A stretch of DNA of 64,000 nt from Puccinia triticina (GCF_026914185.1 NC_070563.1:4299001-4363000); one strand, 5' to 3'. Shown: positions 1-11,000, counted from the stretch's first letter. The notes: a model not told the origin generated them from the letters alone. Numbers and translations are program-made.

Positions 1-627
1 CCACTCGTTCTCTTTCGCGTCGGACTCGGCGGCTGGCGCGGTTTCTTTGGCGACGGAGGCGCATTGTGTTGGCACGACGTTCTTGGCGCTTGAGTTCTGC
101 TCTCGCAATATGCTCAAGGTCTTTGGTTCGAGTATTTGACAGATCAATCATCTATCACGCCAGATACGGGAAAAAAAAAAATCTTAGCAAAAAAAAATAA
201 AATAATAATAATAAACCGATATAATATATATGACGGAAAAAATAAAACTGACTCGGTTGTAGTGTTCTTCAAATTGAGCAAAGAGTAGTTCCTTAGCTCG
301 TCTAGCGGCCATGGGATCTTGGTGTTTGGCCTGCACGAACTCTACAAATTCCTGTTCCATCGCGCTATGGAAAACTTGGGCCCCACGAAGGGGAATACTC
401 TCGGCTACGAAGGCCGCTTGGACAGGCATGAATGGCGTATCAAAAGCGAGAGAGTCTGGCGTATGTGGCTCGTCATTTCGGATTGGAAATATCACGCGGT
501 CGGATTTGCTTGAAACATCTCTCATAGAGGTACCATCGATGCTGGAGGCGTAAGAATCTAAGTCGATGGGGTAGGCAAAGGAGCTACCTTCAATCTGGGC
601 GATAGGAGCGGCGTGGATAGTGGACAT
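1..627 (-). CDS. Unrecognised gene, 5' part, runs off left edge
   Basis: Two exons are visible on the minus strand. Exon 1 (627-253) starts MSTIHAAPIAQIEG and ends FEEHYNR; a GTCAGT donor follows, and the predicted intron (252-152) is A/T rich and ends GATAG. Exon 2 (151 to the edge) continues in phase and is strongly basic and helical, with the run RRQRNRASRRVRRERER near the window edge. I chose the start at 627 rather than the in-frame ATG at 723 because a TATATAA box lies about 50 bp upstream of it. I do not recognise the family. The short acidic N-part plus basic tail could be a DNA- or RNA-binding protein, or a transposon-borne ORF; the tandem repeat just upstream favours a repeat-associated gene. 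Function unknown; exon structure is inferred. Confidence 0.45.
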
Positions 628-677
628 TGTTGGATAATTGGATGATTTGTGGACATAAACGACGGATAAAAGCTCGG

Positions 678-686
678 TTATATATG
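678..686 (-). promoter_or_regulatory. TATA box of the left-edge gene
   Basis: Minus-strand CATATATAA lies about 52 bp upstream of the ATG at 627, which is a usual distance for a fungal TATA element with a short leader. Inferred from position only. Confidence 0.4.
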
Positions 687-751
687 TTGTGGAGTCACCC
701 TTACGACTCGAATGTTTGACCAAAGCATCCTGATCTCAGCCTATGGACGAA

Positions 752-985
752 TCAGGACGGTTTCTTTCTTTAATCTCTTCTCACTGGGCGACGCCGGTGT
801 ACGACCCGGACGGTTTCTTTCTTTGATCTCTTCTCACTATGGCGACGCCGGTGTACGACCCGGATTGGCTTCCTCTTTTTTATCTCTTATCACTAGGCGA
901 CGCCGGTGTGCGACCCGGATTGGCCTTCTTTTCACTTATCTTCCCCAGTTTGATGCCGGTGTGCGACCCGGTTTAGTTTCTGCCC
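752..985. repeat. ~60-bp tandem repeat upstream of left-edge gene
   Basis: Four to five copies of a unit with a fixed core GACGCCGGTGTRCGACCCGG followed by a pyrimidine-rich spacer (TTTCTTTCTTT..ATCTCTTCTCACT). The cores begin near 790, 842, 899 and 950, with a degenerate first copy near 745. The core contains the GC-rich string CCGGTGT..ACCCGG. It sits at -120 to -360 of the predicted start, so it may be promoter repeats or an LTR/TIR subrepeat. Confidence 0.8.
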
Positions 986-1250
986 TGTTTCTTTCTTCTC
1001 TTTTTTTTCCTTCCTCCTTTTGGCGATTCTCGACGTTATACCACGGAAAATAGCTACCCTGGGCGTTATTGGATTGCGCGCGACCTACGCGACGGACTCG
1101 CCGCAGCACGCGACCTGCTACATGGATACAGATCAGCGCCTGGAGACAGGACAACTGGAAAATCAACAAAATTTCCCTATAATATAAAAAGAAAAAGAGA
1201 AAAGAGACTCACATTATTGATTTTGAAGGAAGAAAAAAAGAAAATCAACA
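986..1250. other. Spacer, nothing recognised
   Basis: No coding or structural signal beyond short pyrimidine runs. Confidence 0.5.
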
Positions 1251-2872
1251 AGCTTATGGACCCAAGGGGGCATAAAATACCCTCCTATCTCAGATAAATT
1301 CCATCACCGGGGATAACCATTTTATCAGACATCTTTTCCTCCTTCCTCTATTCCTCCTTCCTCTATTCCTCCTTCCATCACCTCTTCCAGATAAATCATC
1401 CTCTTTTATACTCATTTTAGAATATCAAACTCAGTCAGATTAAGCATCAGAAGGGACATCACCCCACCTCATTACAAATATGTAGAACTTCAACAAATCA
1501 ACTCATCCTCAACTCTTCATCCTTCCTCTACTTCATCCATCTGATTCACTTCATCCTACATATTTCCCTCTTCTGATTAGGCTTTTCCTAAAATTTTTCT
1601 CTCATCATCACTTCCACCATTCCCTCATCAAACATCTCATTCATCATCTCACTGGATCTTTTCCATATCAGTTCCCTATTTTTCTGCAGTTTAGTTATCC
1701 CTTCTTTTAGAACACTGGACCTGGCTTTATCAACTGTTGGAACCTTCACAAACTCAGCCTATCTTGGACACCATCTCAACTCTCTTTTCCCTTATGAAAC
1801 ACTGGATCTAGCTACTTCATGGATTGGAACCCTCAGGAACTCAGTCACTATTGGTCACCATATCACTTTTTCTTCCTCATCACAAATTTATCACTTCACA
1901 TCATTCAGACATCAACATCATCTTCAATTTCTATTCCCTGAATCTGGACCCCTTATTCTTTCCTTGGATCAGTCATCAGTTTCTTTCAGAAATAGTTATA
2001 TGGCCATACTGGATCTTCTGGAGTTCTTGGACAGTTGCTAGATATACCCTTCCTCTTATCTTATGATTTAGACTTCCCACCACTCTGGACCATCATTAGT
2101 TTCACTGGCATTTTTAAAGAGACCTTCACTTACTTCTATTCTAAAGCTGAACCCCATCCTTTCAGATTCCTAGAGTGATAGTTTACTATCTAGGTCTTTT
2201 CCATCATCTCAGATTCCTAGAGTGATAGTTTACTATCTAGGTCTTTGTTTATCATCCCATATTCCTAGAGTTATAGTTTACTATCTAGGCTTGTTGTTGT
2301 TGTTTACCCGCCATATGTCTATACTGTTTTGAGTATAGCAAGGGTCTTCTCATTTAGCTTCCATCATTTATAGTAGCCTCTAGTGTGTTACTGGTGATAT
2401 TGTTATACCAATCCCTCAGCTTTAGTTTTTAGAAATAGTTTAGTATCAATATTAGTAATAGTGAATCTTCTAGATATATATAGTGTTAAGATTTTTCATA
2501 TCATAGTTTATTAGTTAGTTTTATCAACCTTCTGGACCTGGACTTTGGACTTCTTTTTGGACATTGGACCCCTTGGATTGGATCATCAGGACTTCTTCTT
2601 TTTGGACTTGGACCCTTGATAGTATACCTGGATTCCATTTTCCCTTGTTTTGTGTTTGAATAATAGGCCTCCTTGGTTGGACACTTGATTCCCTCTTTGG
2701 ATTTGGACCTCCTGGACTTGGCATCTTTGGTTGGATGGTACTTCCCTCCTTGGATTGGATCAACTCCTCAATTTTCCTTCTTATCTTTTTCCTTTAAATC
2801 TTACTTCTTATTTTACTTTACTTCATCTTAATTTCCCTGTTTCCTCTGATGTCTGGGGACAGACATTTACTT
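1251..2872 (+). mobile_element. Non-coding internal part of an LTR element
   Basis: A 1.6-kb pyrimidine-rich stretch with no long reading frame and no gag or pol motif in any frame that I could find. It ends in a G-run followed directly by TGTGGTAACC, the usual PPT-LTR junction of a plus-strand LTR retrotransposon. This suggests a large non-autonomous derivative or a strongly decayed element. I could not find a matching 5' LTR on the left, so the left end is not defined. Confidence 0.4.
2163..2289. repeat. Three tandem 47-48 bp hairpin units
   Basis: Copies start at 2163, 2210 and 2258. Each holds the near-palindrome CCTAGA..GATAGT-TT-ACTATC..TCTAGG, so each unit can form a hairpin of about 13 bp per arm; the third copy has diverged slightly (ATATTCC, GAGTTATAG). 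Confidence 0.85.
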
Positions 2873-2881
2873 GGGGGGGGA
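2873..2881 (+). promoter_or_regulatory. Polypurine tract
   Basis: Eight G then A, immediately before TGTGGTAACC. Position and sequence fit the plus-strand primer site of a Ty3-type element. Confidence 0.55.
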
Positions 2882-3787
2882 TGTGGTAACCCTGTTCCCA
2901 CTCATATCACCATTCTCATATCATACATATCCCTCACATATCCATCATTATTATTCCATATTCAGATTCTACACCTCATTTTACCCCTAGTCACTCACTC
3001 ATACCACCCTGAAATTCCCTTTGGATCAGAAGTTATTAGCATATACAGTTTCATTGGTATTTTCCTGCTTCTCACATTTCATCTACATTACATATTCCAG
3101 TCATCATCACCATAGCTACATATATTACACATTACATAGTGCTCATCATTATTACACTTCATCATTACATTACATAGTGCTCATCATTACTTCATTTCAT
3201 CATTACATTACATAGTGCTCATCATTACTTCACTTCATCACTACATTTCATCATTGCTCATCTTCAGACCTTGTTACATTGTGCTCATCATGATTTCCCC
3301 TTGTTGTATTTCCTCACATATATACTCCCCTCTATATGTTGTATCCCGACATTGAATTTCTACTCCATACACCCTGTATGACCTTTTCACCACACCATTA
3401 GATACACCTTCATCAGTGCATATTTCACCACACCATTAGATAACATTGCCATTCACACATCTTATACACTTTCATACATACCAGAAATATATCCCCCTGC
3501 ATATATCATTCACATTTGCACATCACCTTTCATCTTTGCCCCCCGCTACTCCTCCACTCCTCCTCATACCCTACAGGTACAAGTAGTCAGCTCATAGTAT
3601 TAGTCAGTCTAAGATTATAGTAGTAAAGCCACACCTTTCTTCTTTTTCTTAGTGTTACACTCATCCCCAGTAGTATTAGTCAGGAAGGCAGCTCTTATAT
3701 CAGCATCCTTGGCATAGCTTACATTAGTACTAGTGTAGTTATACATTTCCCTTCCCAGCTCTATTCTCCCATTTGAGTAGTTCCACA
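2882..3787 (+). mobile_element. Probable 3' LTR (~906 bp)
   Basis: Starts TGTGGTAACC directly after the polypurine tract and ends at TAGTTCCACA, giving TG..CA ends. Contents are non-coding and pyrimidine-rich, with short repeats of CATTACATAGTGCTCATCATTA around 3130-3230. The right end is chosen from the CA dinucleotide and the start of the relic LIS1-like region; no second LTR is in view to confirm it. Confidence 0.45.
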
Positions 3788-3968
3788 GCGATGATTAGGA
3801 TTGTAGTGATTGGTATGCAGAGTTGTTGTGCCAGCCATCGCTCTCGGATTGCTGATCATAGCCATGCTTTGGGTCCGCCTTTGAGCTTCTCAGGCTTCGC
3901 AAACCATCGCAGCATGGGCAGGGTGATGATAAAAAAGATGACGTAGGGAAAGGAGAGAAGAGACTGAC

Positions 3969-4085
3969 TGTGATGCCAGCAATCTCGCGGATGGCGGGCG
4001 TGAAGACAATGATTTTGGCAATGTGTTTGTGGCCCCGTAGCTCAGCCTTTGATTCTCCTGTTGTCATGTCCGATATCCAAGCCGT
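3969..4085 (-). pseudogene. Relic exon of a LIS1/PAC1-like WD40 protein
   Basis: A 39-codon minus-strand exon bounded by a CTCAG acceptor and a GTCAGT donor. Its translation contains DMTTGESKAELRGHKH and AIREIAGI. These match one WD40 blade and the following AIREL-AGI segment of fungal LIS1/PAC1, the dynein regulator for nuclear migration, as I recall the family. The W of the WD-type dipeptide appears to be S here (ISD, codon TCG against TGG), and no clear next blade follows in the 180 bp before the LTR, so I read it as a truncated copy. It might instead be one exon of a longer damaged gene cut by the element on its downstream side. Confidence 0.5.
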
Positions 4086-5060
4086 CTGAGCCGAAACCCC
4101 CTCTCCAAGTCAAAAAAAAAAGTTCATAGATGCAGAAGTTGAGAGGGCTTACTTGAGGGGAGTGAAGAAGGGAAGAGATCAGGGGGCCAAGTTTTGATAG
4201 ACTGGTGGACACTACCAGTCACGATGATACTTATGTATGAATCTCTTCACTGAGGCAGGCTGGTTGAGGCTGGAGGGACTAGAATCAGTGTTCTAGTAGT
4301 GGTGGTGGAAGTGTGATATTCCAGCCAGTGATGAGTTCTTGGTTTTTGCAAAGGGACAAGGCTGCCGAGGTGTGGAGGGTGACGTGTCCTCCTCTGTCCT
4401 TCGATGAGCGGACTTCGAAAAAAATGAGTGGGAGCCAAGGGTGACGTGTCCCTCTGATGAGCGGCTTGGTAAAATTTTAATCTGCCCTTTGGGGTTAGGG
4501 CTAATCATATTGCCACTGCGAATCAACCCAGGCAAGTTAACAGAAGTTAACATTGAGTTGCCTTAATTCAAGTGCCGGCGGGTGGGCTGGCTATTTGGCT
4601 GTCAATTTGACGGCTGGTAGCTGACCAGTCGAGCCGACCGATACTTGGCCCCTCACGTCAAGTTGCCAACCAAAACTTTAATTCATGCAACTGCCGTGTA
4701 CAGACCGACATTGAGAGGAGATGGAGACCTTGGGGAGGATGCCTCCCAGCAAGTGGGGACACAATTGAACTATAACTCACAGCCAAGTTCCTCGGATCCA
4801 GAAGATGTCTGGATGACCCTGACGGGTCATCTTGAGGATTCAAGCTCTCAAGCTGACCTGTAAACACTTGGATGAGTGTGTACAGGCCTGTACAGGCCGC
4901 AGGGCCCTGACAACCAAGTTGTCAAGTTTTGGTTTGGAGGATGTCAGGGCCCAGGGTGTCTGAGCTTGGTCGGATACTTAAAGGGCTGGGGGGGAGCTGT
5001 TTGTCCCCCCAGGGGATCTGGTTTTGTCCACCCCCTCCCTGAAGGCCCCCTATTTCATTT
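4086..5060. other. Non-coding stretch with duplicated motifs and one hairpin
   Basis: No gene recognised. GTGACGTGTCC and GATGAGCGG both occur twice within 4379-4465. An inverted repeat CAGGGCCCTGACA / TGTCAGGGCCCAG spans about 4901-4954. Confidence 0.5.
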
Positions 5061-5094
5061 GAGTAGGCCCCTTCTTGATTTCAAAAAACAAAAA

Positions 5095-5265
5095 TTCCAA
5101 ACCCAAACAAAACTTTAACAATTTAAACTTTAAACTCACACAAAACAAGAAAATTTAAACTTTGAACTCACACAACACAAAAACATTTAAACTTTGAACT
5201 CACACAAAAAAAAACATTTGAACACAATCAAAACACACAAAAACAATAATTTAAACTCAAACAAA
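5095..5265. repeat. A-rich ~40-bp tandem repeat
   Basis: Four degenerate copies of AAACTTTGAACTCACACAA separated by A/C-rich spacer. Confidence 0.7.
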
Positions 5266-5566
5266 CCATAAACCCTGTACTGAAAAAAAAAACTTAAACT
5301 TTTCAAACTTAAGGAACACAAATTTCAAACTTTTAATTTCTTCTGCCTGCAATTTCAATGAAATGCAGCATGAACCCATGAAGTCAGTTTCTGTGAAACT
5401 GTGGTTTTAATAAACTTGGATAAAGTGCAATAAGCCAATGAAAAAAAAAATCAAAACAATACTGCAGTGTATTTTATTGATCAATATGCTACAGCAATTT
5501 TATTGGCAACACCAATCCCTTTTCCAATCCTTTGCATTGGTACACATTGGAATAGACATACTAGCG

Positions 5567-5712
5567 GGATTCAAAGTAGACCCGCGCATGCCACTTGCAA
5601 GGCAAGGCAAGCCGGAGCTCAACTCAAATGTTGAACGTCGACTTGCAGTCTCCCCGCAAAACTGGGTTATGCAAAGTGACCTGCATGCACGCTTGGGTCT
5701 ACTTTGAAACCC
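5567..5712. mobile_element. Small foldback / MITE-like element
   Basis: Inverted arms GGGATTCAAAGTAGACCCGC..GCATGC (from 5567) and GCATGCACGC..GGGTCTACTTTGAAACCC (to ~5712) enclose about 90 bp. The outer 18 bp match with one mismatch. No convincing target duplication, so the superfamily is open. Confidence 0.65.
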
Positions 5713-6125
5713 CCTACTGTACAAATCTTTTTGGAATTTTTTATATTGGTGTACAATTGAAATACACTTTGACAGCTGTTAAAATGCATTTATTGTAATG
5801 GCACCTTTGCTCCTGCATTGGGCAATGAGATGAGATATCATGCATCAATTTTCTGCAGATGAATTCATTGTAATATTTTATAGCTGTTGAGTTTGAAATT
5901 AACCTTGACAAGCCATACAAATTTGTGTGGAATTTAAAGTAAAAAATCTCCTATAAGCAGATGCATGCTGTACCAGATTCCTGAGAGGTATATCTCCTTG
6001 ACAATCTGTGACACATACTAGACTCCTTGTTTTTCTTTAGATTCTTGGGTGCTTGATATTTTTGTATCTCAAGAAAGTATTGATTCATTGAATAGAGAAA
6101 ATGAAAAGCACCTTGAAAAAAAAAT
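5713..6125. other. AT-rich spacer, nothing recognised
   Basis: No coding, repeat or structural signal that I can support. Confidence 0.5.
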
Positions 6126-6276
6126 CATGTACACTTCCTAACATGTAGGATGTTTAAGCAGAGCAGATTTTGAGAATGGTTGTCCACCAGGAAAAAAATA
6201 TAGTCACTTGATGGAAAGTGACATGATGCAGCTTTGGTTTCTGCTCCAGAGCTGCTCCAGCGCTGCTCCCAGTCTG

Positions 6277-6461
6277 TGTTATGAGCTGCGCCCGCGCGCC
6301 TGGCCATCCCTAGACATGTATTGTAGTTACACACACATGTCACGCTCCTCACCATAAGGAGGAGCCGGGGGAAGATCCATTCTCTTTCCCCATCTAGCAA
6401 TTTACTTCATAGCTAGACTCGACGGACCAGCGCCTCCAAACCCCAAAGACAGACTGTTACA
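6277..6461. mobile_element. Solo LTR, 185 bp, GTCTG target duplication
   Basis: Starts TGTTATGAGC and ends CTGTTACA. The five bases GTCTG occur directly before (6272-6276) and directly after (6462-6466). TG..CA ends plus a 5-bp direct duplication are what integration followed by LTR-LTR recombination leaves. The short length suggests a copia-type or TRIM element. Confidence 0.8.
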
Positions 6462-6589
6462 GTCTGCTCCTTCAGCACTTGTAGAGCTTGCAGGACTGCA
6501 CCAGAGCACTCAATGTGGCACAGTCAGCTGATCCTAAATTTTTCCCAGGAACAGCTGATGCTAATCAAAAGCTGAGCAGTAGGAATTGA

Positions 6590-7170
6590 CTGATCCTGGG
6601 CCAAAGCTGAGCATTGGCTGAGCCTGGGCCACATCTGAGCATTGGCTGAGCCTGGGCCACATCTGAGCATTGGCTATTCCAAGCTTGATACAAAGCCAAG
6701 TGTCAGCTTATAACCTGAGCCAAGCTTTTCCACAGCTGAGCATCAGCTGAGCCAAGAATGAGCCAAGCCTGGTCCACAGCTGAGCATTGTCTGAGCCAAG
6801 GCTTGTCCACAGCTGAGCATCAGCTGAGCCAAGGCTGGTCCACAGACGAGCATCAGCTGAGCCAAGGCTGGTCCACAGATGAGCATCAGCTGTTACAGGA
6901 GTGGCCAGAAGCTGAGCATTGGCTGGGCCAAGATTAATCCAAAGCTGAAAATCAGCTGAGCCAATACTGGTCCAAAGCTGAGCATTGGCTGGGCCAATGA
7001 TAGTCCTAATCTGAGTCTATACTGAGCCATTACTGGACTAAAGCTGAGAATCTGCTGGTCCAGGACTGGTTCAAAGCTGAGCATGAGCTTGACACCAAAG
7101 CTGAGCATGAGCTGGGAACCAAAGCTGAGCATTAGCTGGGAGCCAAAGCTGAGTATCAGCTGACCAGGAA
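6590..7170. repeat. Degenerate tandem repeat of GCTGAGC units
   Basis: About 20 copies of a 30-35 bp unit, consensus AGCTGAGCATYRGCTGAGCC plus AAGGCTGGTCCAC. The unit has a short internal palindrome (CAGCTGAGC..GCATCAGCTG). Confidence 0.85.
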
Positions 7171-7482
7171 TGAGGATTAGTGATACCCTGCCAAAACTGA
7201 GGATCTCCTGTGGAAATTCTTAAAGGTAAGTAGATGGGGGGGGGGGGGGGGGGAGATGTGGTTAGATGATGGGTAGATGGTGGGTAGATGGTGGGTATCC
7301 TGCTGGAGCTGGCACAATGTCACTTGTCATCAAGTGACTATTTTTTTTTCCTGGTGGTCAAGCCTTGTAAAAATTTTGAGGACTGCTCATGAAGCTTAAC
7401 ACAAGAAACATGGATGGAACTGGCTTGCATAAGCAATGTACATGAGCAGGAGCATTAACATTTCCCAGGCCTATATGTTAGA

Positions 7483-7590
7483 GATTTTCATTTGGCACAT
7501 GTATGGGGTTACCTGCGACACTTCAGATCAATCCCTGCACACTTCCAGTCACCAGCTGTGCAGGTGGAGGTGTCAGAATAAGAGCCTGTC
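7483..7590. repeat. Direct repeat, copy 1
   Basis: TCATTTGGCACATGTATGGG..TACCTGCGACACTTCAGA..TGCAGGT recurs diverged at 8727-8835. The copies are about 1.24 kb apart in the same orientation and may be remains of an older element or segmental duplication. Confidence 0.6.
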
Positions 7591-7621
7591 TGCTCACTTC
7601 ATTTTTCCTGTAATTTCTGGC

Positions 7622-7876
7622 CATGTGGTTTTTTCCTCTCCTGTCTGACCAGATGGTCTTTTATCTTCCTGTCCTGTCTGGCCATGTGGCCTTTTTCCTG
7701 TCCTGTCTAACCAAGTGGTCAAATCCTGTCCTGTCCTGTTTGACCAAGTGGTTCCTCTGTCCTGCTCCCTGTTCCTGTTACCTTTTCCTGTTCCCTGTTC
7801 CTGTCCCCTGTCCCCTGTTACTGTCCCCTGTCCCCTGTCCCCTGTCCCCTGTTCCTGTCACCTGTCCTGTCCCCTG
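7622..7876. repeat. CCTGTCC-type simple and compound tandem repeat
   Basis: Three or four copies of a 40-bp unit (CCTGTCTGRCCAWGTGGTC) grade into a CCCCTGT/TTCCTGT microsatellite. Confidence 0.85.
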
Positions 7877-7888
7877 TTATTGGTGTTA

Positions 7889-8066
7889 CAGTCAAACCCT
7901 TGAAACTGCATACCCCTTGGTGGACAGAATTTGCTATGTGGTTTGGCAGGTTATGTGGTTACAAGAGTTAGCTACAGGCCAAAATTAAATTTTGGTGGAC
8001 CCAAATCAGTATGTGGTTTGGGAGGTTATGCCCTTATACAAGTATGCGGTTTCACAGGTTTGACTG
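7889..8066. mobile_element. Tc1/mariner-type MITE, 178 bp, TA duplication
   Basis: Left end CAGTCAAACCCTTGAAACTG and right end (complement) CAGTCAAACCTGTGAAACCG are terminal inverted repeats, each flanked by TA (7887-7888, 8067-8068). TA target duplication and CAGTCAAACC-type ends are typical of Tc1/mariner/pogo elements. It contains two imperfect copies of TATGTGGTTTGGNAGGTTATG and no ORF. Confidence 0.8.
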
Positions 8067-9400
8067 TAGGTCCCCCTTTGGATCTTGCTGGGGGGCTCTC
8101 TAGTTGTTTGGTTAAAGTCCGTTCTTTGGACATGAAATAAAAATCATAGGGTCTGAGAAAAACCACACAAGCCCCAACTGTGTCAACCATCTTCAGCAAA
8201 ACTCCTTGGTCATCAACTGAACTTCACTTGACTTTTCCATATAATCCAAATTTTAAACCTACAGCAGCAATGCTTCACTGTTTGTAGAGAGCTTCAGAAG
8301 TTTTGATTGGTAAAAAGCCTCAGAATTTTTCAGCTGGGAGTTGATGGGGCAGATCTGATATTTAGTTGGGTTTCAAGCTCAAAATAGACATGGCGGAAAA
8401 ATTGGACAGCATACATAGCCCTGTATCAAATAATTCAATACTAACAAAGTGCCTGCTATACATCAAGTGTGTGGTCTCTTGTGCTTTTTGAAATTATCCT
8501 TCTATGCTTGGCCGCTGGTGTACTAGCTACTGATTCTAGAGTGTAGTAAGTCAACCAAGATTTTTGGGATTTTTGAATAAACATTTCTGTATGTGCAAAA
8601 GAGTCAAGCTTGATCAGGAAGTGGGACCTGGGACCCAGGTTTTCCAGGATAAAATTACAAATTCCCAAGGAAATATATTTAACACACTTTGACAACCCTC
8701 TGTGTCCATGTGTACATATCTAGTAGTAATTGTCATTTGGCACCTGTTTGTGGGTACCTGCCACACTTCAGAACATGCTCTCCATATTGCAAGCCACCAT
8801 TAATGCAGGTAGAGGGTGCAGTAATGATAAAAGTTCAGTACTGGAACCTCCTGTTAAGATTTCAGCTCTTGACTGAGAGGCGAGTTGGGAGGTGATTGTG
8901 AAAGACTGTAGACATTAGAGTTTTGATCCTCAACTAGTTACAGATGGAAAAAGCACTGGTAAAAATGTAGACTTGTCACATACATTTTTGCGCAAATGCA
9001 GTGGCTTGTTTCTTTTACTGGTGGATGGAAGTTGTGCTTGAGCTATTTCTATCTTGAGAAACTGATTGAAAAAAGCAATGGAGTCTTCTGGGTCTATTCT
9101 CCCAGAGGCTTGAGTCTGGACTTTACATAGTATTAGAAAATAGATACTGTGCCCTTTTTTCACCAGCTAAGGGCGGCCGCTGGTTGACTGATGTTGACTA
9201 GAATATGATGCCAACATGAGTTGACATTGGCTCATGTTGATAGAAAGATTCCATCTGCCTGAGAGTGCAAAACTGTTGTAAATAGAGAGATTGATGACAG
9301 CAAACTTTCTCCCTTGTCGTGAACTAGAATGATTTGGCCTCTGTATTGTGCCCGGTAATAAATAAAACATCTACATAATAATGGATAACAAAGGTGTGGC
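8067..9400. other. Non-coding, includes copy 2 of a direct repeat
   Basis: Copy 2 of the 7483-7590 repeat lies at 8727-8835. No gene is recognised. Confidence 0.5.
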
Positions 9401-9410
9401 AAAAATGATA

Positions 9411-9835
9411 AAGCGGCAAGGCTGCTGTGAGTAACACAAACAAAGCTGACAAGAAGTTTTAGGTGGAGGCACACCTAAAGCAGCAAGGCTGCTGTGAGTA
9501 ACATGAACAAAGCTGACAAGAAGTTTTAGGTGGAGGCACACCTGCGACCCAAGCAAATAGTTTGTGATGAGTTGATTGGATTGACAAATATAATGAGATG
9601 AATGGAGCAACAAGGACTATACAACTAACATAAAGAAGCAAGGCTGCTGTGAGTAACACAAACAAAGCTGAAAAGAAGTTCTAGGTGGAGGCACACCTGA
9701 TGGATGAAAGACAATGAGGTGAGGTGAGAAAATAGCAGTCATGAGAATGAGAAATACATGCCATACCTGCGAACCAAGCAAAGAGTTTGTGATGAGTTGA
9801 TTTGATTGACAAATATAATGAGATGGATGAGGAAC
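9411..9835. repeat. Compound tandem repeat of two modules
   Basis: Module 1 (GCAAGGCTGCTGTGAGTAAC..AAGTTTTAGGTGGAGGCACACC, ~62 bp) occurs near 9415, 9483 and 9638. Module 2 (TGCGACCCAAGCAAATAGTT..ATAATGAGATGAATG, ~60 bp) occurs near 9543 and 9770. Order 1-1-2-1-2 implies unequal exchange of a larger unit. Confidence 0.85.
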
Positions 9836-10209
9836 AACGGAGTGAAAACAAGTTGGTCTAAATACATCTACAGTTAGGTTTGTCAAATCTCATCAACTAA
9901 GGCCCCTTTTGGCAGCAGTGATGTTATGTAATAACCACTGCTTTTCTATAAACGGGCCTCACCAAGGCCCATATTGTATCACTCGCATGTTTGGCAGATT
10001 TGAGAAGTTATGAGGGTCATCACGACTTTCCTCATCACTCCCCATCATCCCCGCCATTTCCGATATAGTACCCCTGGGGGTGTATTTGGGGTGATATCAG
10101 CACCCTTACACGACACACCCCCAACTCTACCTCTGTTACTCCCCTCAGTGGCTAGTACAGACTTTGTACCGGTCACCAAGCGGCGTACACACTCCAATCA
10201 ATGGGCCAA

Positions 10210-10445
10210 CACAACCGGTCATTCAGATTGATGACCAATCCACCACAATCGGTCATTGATGACCATTGGTCATCAATGTATGTATTCCCCTTGATGACCA
10301 TTAGTCATCAAAGGGACTGTGTATTCTCCCCAATGACCATTGGTCATTGAAGGGACTATGTGTTCTCCTTGATGAACATTGGTCATCAAAGGTACTGTGT
10401 ACATATATTCCTTGATGAACATTGGTCATCCAAGGGACCATGTAT
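10210..10445. repeat. Palindromic repeat array A (left subterminal)
   Basis: Five units of ~43 bp built on the perfect palindrome TGATGACCATTGGTCATCA plus spacer GGGACTRTGTRTTCYCC. The same unit recurs at 12733-12830, near the right end of the same element. Confidence 0.9.
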
Positions 10446-11000
10446 TCCCTTTAAATTGAACAATGGGCTTATACTATACTCTACTATAACAAGGCCTTTC
10501 TGTTATTGTATAGGTCTGGTTGTACCACCCTATACTAATAACTGTACTAGTATTGGCCCTTGCTGCAATTGGCCCGTATATTATTCTGTGGTTTTTCTCT
10601 GAAACAAAAAATACAGGTATAGTAACTTTTTTTGCCCCTGGTTACCGCGATAACGCACTTAACCAGGTGTAAACATAAGGCAATGACATGTGGGCTCCTG
10701 ATGATTGTACAGGTGAACCATGCCACCTACCTGGTCCTTGCGGCAATAGCAAGGGCTTATTTAGGAACACCGGGTAGGTTTTGTTCTGTTGAGAGATTGT
10801 TCTCTGTGGCTGCAGAAGTGTGTGGCTCCAGACATGGTCGTCTGTTCCCCTCAGCTACTTCATAATCCTTCAGCAGCCTTATGTGGCTTTGTGAGAATTT
10901 TTCCCTCTCAGGGGACTTTGCTGAGGCCGGAAAGGCATTGGGTGCTCTGATCTCCAAGCCCAATAATTAGATAGATTTTCATCCCTACTGAGCAGCTGAC

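Larger units (their letters stand above)
6126..7445. mobile_element. Inverted-repeat element with internal GCTGAGC repeats
   Basis: Arms at about 6170-6245 and 7300-7380 are inverted copies: CACCAGGAAAAAAATA followed by TAGTCACTTGAT and AGTGACAT. Weaker similarity continues outward to CATGTACA at 6127 and its complement at ~7445. The interior holds the tandem GCTGAGC tract and a solo LTR. No transposase, no clear target duplication. An 18-20 bp G-run at ~7238-7254 sits near the right arm. Confidence 0.5.

Noticed and set aside
2524..2763. 80-codon minus-strand frame in the LTR element interior
   Set aside because: Repeated PNPK/QSKG-type low complexity arising from a GGACTTGGACC-type repeat.
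4901..4954. CAGGGCCCTGACA inverted repeat as a transposon end
   Set aside because: Only a short local hairpin, without a partner end or target duplication.
7238..7300. Long G-run followed by TGTGG as a polypurine tract and LTR start
   Set aside because: It lies inside an inverted-repeat element near its right arm. No pol upstream, no matching LTR end, and the G-run is far longer than a normal tract.
10210..10445. CRISPR-like appearance of regularly spaced palindromic repeats
   Set aside because: Spacers are not unique sequences, units vary, genome is eukaryotic, and no cas genes are present. They are palindromic tandem repeats.
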